A stretch of DNA of 5,047 bases from Pyrinomonadaceae bacterium. Its GTDB lineage: Bacteria; Acidobacteriota; Blastocatellia; Pyrinomonadales; Pyrinomonadaceae. The stretch is from the NCBI GenBank assembly GCA_014379795.1, contig JACMLC010000664.1, forward strand, positions 1 to 5,047. Direction: 5' to 3'. The notes beneath the pieces are model-generated. The model searched no databases. It was not told the DNA's origin and saw only the letters and a program-made list of their open reading frames with translations. The position numbers and the translations under genes were made by a program. The first letter of the stretch is position 1. Each line of letters begins with the position of its first letter. Shown in pieces: positions 1 to 4,865 of this stretch.

Positions 1-423
1 ACTGAAACCATCGCTCGGCTCTATCGCAGAGTGCGGCCTGATGCGGTTTACCAGCAGACCTTGACCTTGCTTGAGCGCGCCGCGCGTCGTCGTGATGCGG
101 AGCGGCGAGGGATGTTTACCAAGAGCGGCATTATGGTCGGTTTGGGCGAGACTTTTGATGAAGTGGTCGAGCTGATGAAAGACCTGCGCTCCGTCTCGTG
201 CGACATTATGACCATCGGTCAATACTTGCAGCCCTACGAGCGGCGGTTGCCGGTCGAGCGTTACGTGACGCCCGAAGAGTTCGCACAGTGGCGCGAGATA
301 GGCATGAGCATGGGCTTTCATCACGTCGAATCAAGCCCGCTAACACGCTCGTCTTATCACGCGCGCCAGCAAACCCTCGGCGCAGATTCTGAATCTGACG
401 AGAAACAGCTTGCCGCAAGGTAA
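1..423 (+). CDS. lipA: Lipoyl synthase, C-terminal part (5' end outside window)
   Basis: This is the last 140 residues of a radical-SAM lipoyl synthase, read in frame from base 1 to a TAA stop. The enzyme inserts two sulfurs into protein-bound octanoyl groups to make the lipoyl cofactor of 2-oxoacid dehydrogenases and the glycine cleavage system. Visible family hallmarks, in order, are LYRRVRPDAVYQ, KSGIMVGLGET, CDIMTIGQYLQP, RYVTPEEF and, near the end, the RSSYHA motif. In the family, a serine of that motif ligates the auxiliary [4Fe-4S] cluster. The cysteine motifs that bind the two clusters lie upstream, outside the window. The C-terminus ends in a short polar tail after RSSYHARQ. Only 32 bases separate the stop from the next start codon and no terminator hairpin is visible, so transcription may run on into the heme-protein cluster. 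Identification is confident. Confidence 0.95.
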   Translation, partial: TETIARLYRRVRPDAVYQQTLTLLERAARRRDAERRGMFTKSGIMVGLGETFDEVVELMKDLRSVSCDIMTIGQYLQPYERRLPVERYVTPEEFAQWREIGMSMGFHHVESSPLTRSSYHARQQTLGADSESDEKQLAAR

Positions 424-455
424 TCCGAATCCGAAGAGTGATAAAGGAGCAGGTA

Positions 456-1121
456 ATGAATCTTACCAAGCTAAAGACGTTGACACTTGGCTTTGTGCTG
501 CTGCTGGTTGGAAGCGTTGCATCTTTTTCTCACGTTAGCTCCAAAGCGCAAAGCGTGTCTCAATCGAGCGCGCAGGATAAGTTTCTTAAAGAGATTGCAG
601 GGTATCGAAACTGGACCAGAGTCAACGAGACACCGCGCCGCTCGAACAATTTTCAGATTGACGGGCAGGACTCTTGAGACAACTCTGTGGCCGGACCCAC
701 AATCAGCATAGTTGATGCTGAAAAAATCACACAGCCAACCCCTGAAGAAAACGACAACCCGGATGAAGCTCATCCCGGATCATTCACTTCGTTCGGCGTG
801 GTCTACGTTAACGAGCTTGCACGGCAGGCGATGTTGAATGAGAAAAAGCCAGCCTTCCCCGTCGGCTCAATCATCGTCAGAGAAAAGCTGGAGACTGAAG
901 CCAGCACGACACCGCAACGATTGTCCGTGATGATTAAGCGTGCGAAGGGCTTTAATAAAAACGAAGGGGATTGGGAATACATCGTTGCGGATAGCTCGAA
1001 AGATAAAACTCAGGCGCTCGAAAAGAAGATTAACTGCCTGAGCTGTCATGGCAAGCAGGCCGAGAGCGATTACGTCTTTCGCTCGTATCTGGCTGAAGAT
1101 GTTCTCAGCAAACAGCGTTAA
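456..1121 (+). CDS. Exported cytochrome P460-like heme protein, predicted selenoprotein, copy 1 (in-frame TGA at 675-677)
   Basis: The frame runs from ATG 456 (AAAGGAG at 443-449, 6 nt upstream) to TAA 1119-1121. It contains one TGA, at residue 74 of 221. Residues 1 to about 32 form a Sec-type signal peptide (KLK, then a hydrophobic LGFVLLLVGSVA core). YRNWTRVN lies at 50-57, followed by U74, an acidic variable linker, then the P460-type core: YVNELAR 117-123, FPVGSIIVREKL 134-145, KRAKGFN 161-167, DWEY near 172. The heme-c motif CLSCH is at 194-198. Cytochrome P460 relatives are periplasmic c-type heme proteins; family members oxidise hydroxylamine or bind NO, but the substrate here is unknown. 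The half after TGA has no signal peptide and no ribosome binding site at its first GTG (687). It could not receive heme in the periplasm alone, so read-through is inferred. Alternatives are a nonsense-mutated pseudogene or a sequencing error, both unlikely given the same arrangement in copies 2 and 3. The mature protein has no cysteine except the two heme cysteines. Confidence 0.85.
675..677 (+). other. In-frame TGA, predicted selenocysteine codon (residue 74 of copy 1)
   Basis: This TGA is exactly in phase with both the signal-peptide half and the heme half of copy 1. It sits 17 residues after the Asn of YRxWTRVN, three codons later than in copies 2 and 3. It is preceded by Asp-Ser codons and followed by GAC. 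A 7-bp hairpin follows, with 32 nt between the TGA and its loop. Confidence 0.78.
703..721 (+). promoter_or_regulatory. Candidate bacterial SECIS hairpin of copy 1
   Basis: A perfect 7-bp stem (TCAGCAT at 703-709 with ATGCTGA at 715-721) closes a 5-nt loop, AGTTG. The loop starts 32 nt after the TGA. As I recall the bacterial SECIS consensus, the loop should be 3-14 nt, have a G in its first two bases and lie about 16-37 nt after the UGA; all of these are met. The hairpin is inside the coding frame, as expected for bacteria. It is homologous in shape and loop to the copy 3 hairpin at 2099-2117. SelB binding is inferred. Confidence 0.75.
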
Positions 1122-1149
1122 GGCTCTTCAGCCCTCAAGAGGAAATCTT

Positions 1150-1857
1150 ATGTCCAAGAGACGCGTGCAGCTTTTCTCGCTCATCGCCGTGTCGCTCTTC
1201 GTCTTGAGCATCGCCGGTTTCGCGCGCTTAACTTCTGCGGCAGAGGAAACCGCGAAAGCGAATGTCTTTGCAAACGACGCGGCGCTCAAAGACCTTGCCA
1301 GTTACCGGCAATGGACGCGCGTGAACGAGAAAGCGTGGCCGGTTTTCAACTCATTCATCGGCGGTTGAGGCATCGCCTTTGTTGACTCCGGTTCGGATGT
1401 CATGCAAATTCGCGGCGGCAACGGAATCACACGATTCATCTTTCCCGGCCCGCCGCGCCCCAGAAGCTCATCGAGCAGCGACGACGACGATGATGACCCG
1501 TCCCCGCACGAGGGCGATGCAACTTCTTACGGTGTAATTTACGTCAACGAGCTGGCGCGGCGCGCGATGGTAGACGAAAAGAAGCCGCGATTTCCCGCCG
1601 GGTCGGTCATCGTCCGAGAAAAGCTCGCGCAGGAAGCGGACGCCGCGCCGCAGGTGTTGGTCGTGATGGTGAAGCGCGAGCAGGGCTTTAACCTTAAAGC
1701 AAAAGACTGGGAATTCCTGACCATTGACGGCCAGCTCAGCAAAGTCGAGCATCGCGAAAAGACAGGCAGTTGCCGCGACTGCCACAATTCGCAGAAAGAT
1801 AGAGACTTTGTTTTTCGCAGCTACCTGACGGAGGAAATGCGTGGCAAGCAGAAGTGA
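1150..1857 (+). CDS. Exported cytochrome P460-like heme protein, predicted selenoprotein, copy 2 (in-frame TGA at 1366-1368)
   Basis: ATG 1150 follows AAGAGGA (1137-1143) by 6 nt and lies 28 bases after copy 1. The frame gives 235 residues to TGA 1855-1857, with one internal TGA at residue 73. Residues 1 to about 30 are a signal peptide (SKRR, hydrophobic core LFSLIAVSLFVLSIAG, likely cleavage near TSA-AEE). YRQWTRVN is at 52-59, U73 follows, then a long linker containing five Ser (106-110) and six Asp (111-116). The P460-type core begins at YVNELAR 131-137 and continues through FPAGSVIVREKL, KREQGFN and DWEF to the heme-c motif CRDCH at 208-212. A possible second start, ATG 1402, has no good ribosome binding site and would give a heme protein without an export signal. 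The gene's own terminal stop is also TGA, so the internal TGA must be recoded in a context-dependent way and not by a changed genetic code. The mature part has only the two heme cysteines. The substrate is unknown. Confidence 0.85.
1366..1368 (+). other. In-frame TGA, predicted selenocysteine codon (residue 73 of copy 2)
   Basis: The TGA lies in phase between the signal-peptide half and the heme half, 14 residues after the Asn of YRxWTRVN. That is the same spacing as in copy 3. It is preceded by Gly-Gly codons and followed by GGC. A stem-loop with a bulged U follows, with 22 nt between the TGA and its loop. Confidence 0.8.
1383..1402 (+). promoter_or_regulatory. Candidate bacterial SECIS hairpin of copy 2, with bulged U
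   Basis: The stem TGACTCCG (1383-1390) pairs with CGGA-GTCA (1394-1397 and 1399-1402), leaving T1398 bulged on the 3' side. The loop is GTT. This gives eight base pairs, a loop that begins with GU, and 22 nt between TGA and loop. A GU or GG loop start and a bulged U recall the E. coli fdhF element, but there the bulge is on the 5' arm. The sequence is not visibly homologous to the hairpins of copies 1 and 3. Confidence 0.65.
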
Positions 1858-1866
1858 GGTGATTTT

Positions 1867-2532
1867 ATGAACAGCAATCGCGCGAAACTGTTGGCTCTGA
1901 GCTTGATGCTTCTTTGCGTTAGTGGGCTTGCCTCATTTTCACGTGACACTTCTCAAGCTCAAATCGCATCTGCTCCGGCCAGCAGCGATGACATTCTCAA
2001 ACTGGTCGCAGGCTATCGAGCGTGGACGCGCGTCAATACCGTGCCGCAAGAAGTGGTGGGCGCAACCGCTTATGGTTGAAGAGGCCGCTCAAATAATTTC
2101 TCCATAGATGATGGAGACTCACCCACAGAAAAGTCGGACAAGAAATCCGCGACAGAGCCGCCCGTGCAACAGGCAGAGAAGAATGAGGCTCAAGCTGACG
2201 CGCAGCACACGGCGTTTGCCGTCATGTATGTGAACGAGTTGGCGCGACCGGCGATGATGACGACCGAGGCCAAGCCCGCTTTTTCCGTCGGCTCGATTAT
2301 CGTTAGAGAGAAATTGACCGGCAGCGAGAGCGCGACGCCGGAGCTTTTGACCGTGATGGTCAAACGCGCGAAGGGCTTTAACCCGGACGCAAGCGATTGG
2401 GAGTTTATAGTTCTCAACGGCGCGGCGACGGAAACGAGGCTTCGTCAAAAGGTCGGCAATTGTCAGGCGTGTCATATTTCGCAGAAAGATACTGATTTTG
2501 TCTTTCGCACTTATCTGAACGAGGCTAAGTGA
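1867..2532 (+). CDS. Exported cytochrome P460-like heme protein, predicted selenoprotein, copy 3 (in-frame TGA at 2077-2079)
   Basis: ATG 1867 lies 9 bases after copy 2, and its Shine-Dalgarno site GAGGTGA (1856-1862) overlaps copy 2's stop codon, which points to co-transcription. The frame gives 221 residues to TGA 2530-2532, with one internal TGA at residue 71. Residues 1 to about 33 are a signal peptide (hydrophobic core LLALSLMLLCVSGLA). Its single Cys is not in a convincing lipobox. YRAWTRVN is at 50-57, U71 follows in the context AYG-U-RG, then a charged, Pro/Gln/Lys-rich linker, then the core from YVNELAR 121-127 through VGSIIVREKL, KRAKGFN and DWEF to the heme-c motif CQACH at 199-203, ending FVFRTYL. 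The spacing from YRxWTRVN to U matches, from memory, a conserved Cys in cytochrome P460-family homologues of Acidobacteriota (pattern like ALCRG); this needs an alignment. The 3' end overlaps the opposing nucleotide-binding gene by 8 bp. The substrate is unknown. Confidence 0.86.
2077..2079 (+). other. In-frame TGA, predicted selenocysteine codon (residue 71 of copy 3)
   Basis: The TGA is in phase with both halves of copy 3 and 14 residues after the Asn of YRxWTRVN. It is preceded by Tyr-Gly codons and followed by AGA. A perfect 7-bp hairpin follows, with 26 nt between the TGA and its loop. No in-frame stop occurs between it and the terminal TGA at 2530. Confidence 0.82.
2099..2117 (+). promoter_or_regulatory. 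Candidate bacterial SECIS hairpin of copy 3
   Basis: A perfect 7-bp stem (TCTCCAT 2099-2105 with ATGGAGA 2111-2117) closes the loop AGATG, 26 nt after the TGA. Compared with copy 1, the stem bases differ as CTCC/GGAG against CAGC/GCTG, so two of the base pairs change on both arms together. The CAT-AGNTG-ATG apex is kept. Covariation between paralogues supports a selected RNA structure. Confidence 0.8.
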
Positions 2533-3016
2533 GCATCAGCTTCTTTGCCATCAACACGGCTTCGTCGGGCTGCGCGGCGACCAAGACGTTTTCTTTTCCG
2601 AGCGCACGAAAAAAATCAATTCCTTCCTGATTACAGCAGAGCAGAATAACTTTCTTTCCGGCTTTGAGCGCGAGCGCGATCTCCGAAGCTGTGCCCGCGC
2701 CGATGCCGCAGGCAAACACAAGGCGGCTCGAAAGCACGTTGATGTTGTTGCGCGCCTGTCCCATGCCGGTGAAGATTGGAATATCAACGGCGTCCGACAT
2801 GCCTTCTGTGTCTTTGCCCGGAAGAATCCCGACGGTTAGCCCTTGAGCCTCTTTCGCGCCCCTGCTGGCGGCATCCATCACACCCGCGTTGCGGCCTCCC
2901 GTCAGCAAAATCCAACCCTCGCGCGCGATCAGTCGCCCAAGCTCAAAAGCTGCTTCTCTCGCTTCCGCGCTCGCATCTCTGCCTGCCCCCATCACGCCGA
3001 CAATGATTCTGCTCAT
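2525..3016 (-). CDS. SLOG / TIGR00725-type Rossmann-fold nucleotide-binding protein
   Basis: This 163-residue protein resembles the TIGR00725 group, small relatives of the LOG (lysine decarboxylase-like) family. Visible features are a first beta strand with Gly-rich turn (IIVGVMGAGRDAS, 3-15), WILLTGGRNAGVMDAASRGA (35-54), VGILPG (62-67), and GAGTASE (106-112). The last corresponds to the PGGxGTxxE nucleotide or phosphoribosyl-binding motif of the wider family, here with Ile-Gly-Ala in place of Pro-Gly-Gly. True LOG enzymes release cytokinin-type bases from nucleotides; whether this protein does so is unknown. I chose ATG 3016 because the Rossmann strand begins at once (MSRIIVGV). An upstream in-frame ATG at 3037 would add seven residues. 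It ends with TAG and overlaps the convergent heme-protein gene by 8 bp. It probably shares a transcript with the membrane-protein gene 41 bases upstream. Confidence 0.82.
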   Translation of the reverse strand: MSRIIVGVMGAGRDASAEAREAAFELGRLIAREGWILLTGGRNAGVMDAASRGAKEAQGLTVGILPGKDTEGMSDAVDIPIFTGMGQARNNINVLSSRLVFACGIGAGTASEIALALKAGKKVILLCCNQEGIDFFRALGKENVLVAAQPDEAVLMAKKLMLT

Positions 3017-3057
3017 CAAGACTTCTATCCTGTCCATCCTTGTTTGAAACTCTAAGC

Positions 3058-3711
3058 TTACGCCTTGTCGTACTCAGTGCCGTACGCTTCGCGCACCACG
3101 TCCATGATGCGCCGCTCGTAGTGGCGCGTGCCGAAATACCAGACGAGATAAAACAGGTGCAGCAACGCCCACGCGCCGAGCGCGATAAAGTAATAACAGA
3201 CCGGCGGAAACTCTCGCATCAGCTCGTCATAAAGCTGCCAAGCGCGATAGACGGAGAGGCCGATGGCAGCCGCGCCGAGCAGCCAGAAGTGAATCGTGAT
3301 AAAGCCGATAAAAGTCTGGCCGAGGCGCGGGGCCACGCCCGCGAACTCTTTGCCATGAAGCGGAAACAGATAAACAGCTTCCTGCCTGTGCGCGATCAAG
3401 AGATCGTCTTTAAGCAGCTCGTTAAGTCGCTGCTCTAGCCCTGTGGCGTAGATGCGCGCCCAGATAACGTAAGAGAGATAATAGGCCGAATGCACGCCGA
3501 CATAGATGACATAAAAAGGAATCAGCAGCACAACGCCGCGCAAGGTATCCGTCATGCTCGCCACCGTCATCAAGATGATGACAATGATGCTGATGATGAT
3601 CAGCTCGTAAAAGAGATTGGAGTACCTGCCCTGCATCTCGCGCATGCGCCCAAGCTGTTGATGCAAGGTTTGCCAAACGAGCGTGTTTGAGCTTTGTTCG
3701 TTAGAGGCCAT
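3058..3711 (-). CDS. Four-helix integral membrane protein, function unknown
   Basis: This is a 217-residue protein that I do not recognise. ATG 3711 is preceded by AAGGGAG about 7 nt upstream, a good ribosome binding site. After a polar N-terminus (about 1-31, Gln-rich, no signal peptide) come four likely transmembrane segments. They lie at about 33-53 (LIIISIIVIILM core), 60-86 (VVLLIPFYVIYVGVHSAYYL), 132-157 (FIGFITIHFWLLGAAAIGL) and 170-193 (YFIALGAWALLHLFYLVWYF). A soluble loop of about 45 residues (87-131) separates helices 2 and 3 and carries LEQRLNELLKDDLL. A charged C-terminal tail with RHYERRIMDVV follows helix 4. There are no transporter or enzyme motifs. It is the first gene of a probable two-gene minus-strand unit with the SLOG-type protein, and diverges from the dehydrogenase gene. 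Confidence 0.75.
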   Translation of the reverse strand: MASNEQSSNTLVWQTLHQQLGRMREMQGRYSNLFYELIIISIIVIILMTVASMTDTLRGVVLLIPFYVIYVGVHSAYYLSYVIWARIYATGLEQRLNELLKDDLLIAHRQEAVYLFPLHGKEFAGVAPRLGQTFIGFITIHFWLLGAAAIGLSVYRAWQLYDELMREFPPVCYYFIALGAWALLHLFYLVWYFGTRHYERRIMDVVREAYGTEYDKA

Positions 3712-3812
3712 GCGTCGTCTCCCTTTGCTACGAAGCAGGTTGGATATAGAATCACTCTCATCTTAGCACGACTTTCAATCTCAAATTTTGTGGCAAGGCG
3801 TGAATCACATTT
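3712..3812. other. Divergent intergenic region, likely holds promoters for both flanking genes
   Basis: This 101-bp, relatively AT-rich gap separates two divergent genes and must hold the start signals of the minus-strand pair unless transcription comes from elsewhere. Weak candidates include TTGGAT at 3740 on the plus strand and TTGAGA/TTGAAA on the minus strand, but none has a convincing -35/-10 pair with proper spacing. A GAATCAC heptamer occurs twice (3749-3755 and 3802-3808). The second copy is part of the small near-palindrome GTGAATCAC. Nothing firm can be assigned. Confidence 0.4.
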
Positions 3813-4850
3813 ATGAAAGCAGTCATCTTTGAAAAACACGGCGGGGCGGAAGTGCTTCAGTACGCGGACGTGGCCGACCCGCAGATCAAAGCCAACGAAG
3901 TGCTGGTCGAAGTGCGCGCCTGCGCGCTCAATCATCTGGACGTGTGGGCGCGGCGAGGGATGCCCGGCATAGAGATTCCGCTGCCGCATATTCTCGGCAA
4001 TGACATCGCGGGCGTCGTGCGTGAAGCGGGCGAGCTTGTGACGTGGGTAAATGAGGGCGATGAAGTGATGCTCCATCCCGGCACGTCCTGCGGGCATTGC
4101 ATCGAATGCCTGCGCGGGCTGGATAATCTCTGCGCGGAATATGACATCTTAGGCTACAGGCGGGACGGCGGCTATGCCCAACTGGTCGCCGCGCCCGGCG
4201 TCAACGTCATTCCGAAGCCGAAAAATTTAAGCTGGGAAGAAGCCGCCGCGCTGCCGCTCGTGACGGTGACGGCGTGGCACATGCTGGTCACGCGCGCTCA
4301 AGTCCAACCGGGCGAGGATGTGTTGATTCATGCTGCCGGAAGCGGCGTCGGCTCGCTCGGCATTCAGGTCGCCAAGCTGCGCGGAGCGCGCGTCATCGCC
4401 ACCGCAGGCTCGGACGAGAAGCTACAGAAGGCGCGCGAGCTTGGCGCGGATGAAGTCATCAACTACACGAACAAGGATTGGCACAAAGAGGTGAAAAAGT
4501 TGACCGACCGGCAGGGCGTGGATGTGGTCTTCGAGCATACGGGCGCGGAGACGTGGCCGGGTTCGATTGCCTCGCTCAAGAAGAACGGGCGGCTCGTCAC
4601 CTGCGGCGCGACCAGCGGCTTTGACGCGCACACGGACATACGCCAGCTCTTTTATCGCCACCTGACTTTCTTAGGCTCGTTCATGGGGTCGAAAGCGGAA
4701 ATGCTGGATGCCATGAAATTTATTGAGCGCGGCCAGATTCGCGCGGTCATAGACCAGACGCTGCCGCTCTATGAAGCAGAGCGCGCACACGAGTTGATGG
4801 AAGACCGCGCGCAGTTCGGCAAGCTCGTGCTGGTTCCATCATCGGATTGA
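3813..4850 (+). CDS. Zinc-binding medium-chain dehydrogenase, quinone-oxidoreductase-like, lacking catalytic zinc ligands
   Basis: This 345-residue protein is a member of the medium-chain dehydrogenase/reductase superfamily at full length. The N-terminal GroES-like domain (about 1-130) starts MKAVIFEKHGG. It keeps the lobe of four structural-zinc cysteines, C93, C96, C99 and C107 (CGHCIECLRGLDNLC). The catalytic zinc ligands of alcohol dehydrogenases are replaced: Asn40 (NHLDVWARRG) stands where Cys would be, and GND (62-64) where GHE would be. This is the pattern of NADPH-dependent quinone or enone reductases. The Rossmann domain has HAAGSGVGSLGIQ (about 173-185) and GADEVINY. The C-terminus is TLPLYEAERAHELME followed by GKLVLV. 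The predicted role is NAD(P)H-dependent reduction or oxidation of a small carbonyl or quinone-type compound in the cytoplasm; the substrate cannot be told. The ribosome binding site before ATG 3813 is weak. It is followed after 15 bases by an isochorismatase-family gene, probably in one operon. Confidence 0.9.
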   Translation: MKAVIFEKHGGAEVLQYADVADPQIKANEVLVEVRACALNHLDVWARRGMPGIEIPLPHILGNDIAGVVREAGELVTWVNEGDEVMLHPGTSCGHCIECLRGLDNLCAEYDILGYRRDGGYAQLVAAPGVNVIPKPKNLSWEEAAALPLVTVTAWHMLVTRAQVQPGEDVLIHAAGSGVGSLGIQVAKLRGARVIATAGSDEKLQKARELGADEVINYTNKDWHKEVKKLTDRQGVDVVFEHTGAETWPGSIASLKKNGRLVTCGATSGFDAHTDIRQLFYRHLTFLGSFMGSKAEMLDAMKFIERGQIRAVIDQTLPLYEAERAHELMEDRAQFGKLVLVPSSD

Positions 4851-4865
4851 AGAGGAGTTAATTGC

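Noticed and set aside
686..701. Alternative hairpin TGTGG-CCGGAC-CCACA in copy 1 as the SECIS element
   Set aside because: The loop starts only 13 nt after the TGA and has no G in its first two bases. The 703-721 hairpin fits better and has a homologue in copy 3. The two could still coexist.
687..1121. Separate small heme proteins starting at GTG 687, ATG 1402 and GTG 2164
   Set aside because: None has a convincing ribosome binding site and none has a signal peptide, although CxxCH heme attachment happens outside the cytoplasm. All three are in phase with the upstream half.
1468..1785. Minus-strand open frames opposite the heme-protein genes
   Set aside because: They recur opposite each paralogue as mirror images of its coding frame, lack ribosome binding sites and resemble no known family.
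675..2079. A changed genetic code with TGA read as Trp or Gly throughout
   Set aside because: TGA also ends copies 2 and 3 and the dehydrogenase gene at their natural C-termini, and Trp is encoded by TGG across the window. Recoding must depend on local context.
456..2532. Three pseudogenes carrying an inherited nonsense mutation
   Set aside because: Both halves of all three copies keep family motifs, signal peptides, CxxCH and intact frames despite strong divergence. Decay of the part after the stop would be expected if it were untranslated.
3749..3808. GAATCAC repeat and near-palindrome GTGAATCAC as an operator
   Set aside because: Seven-base repeats this far apart are expected by chance, and no promoter elements are placed around them.
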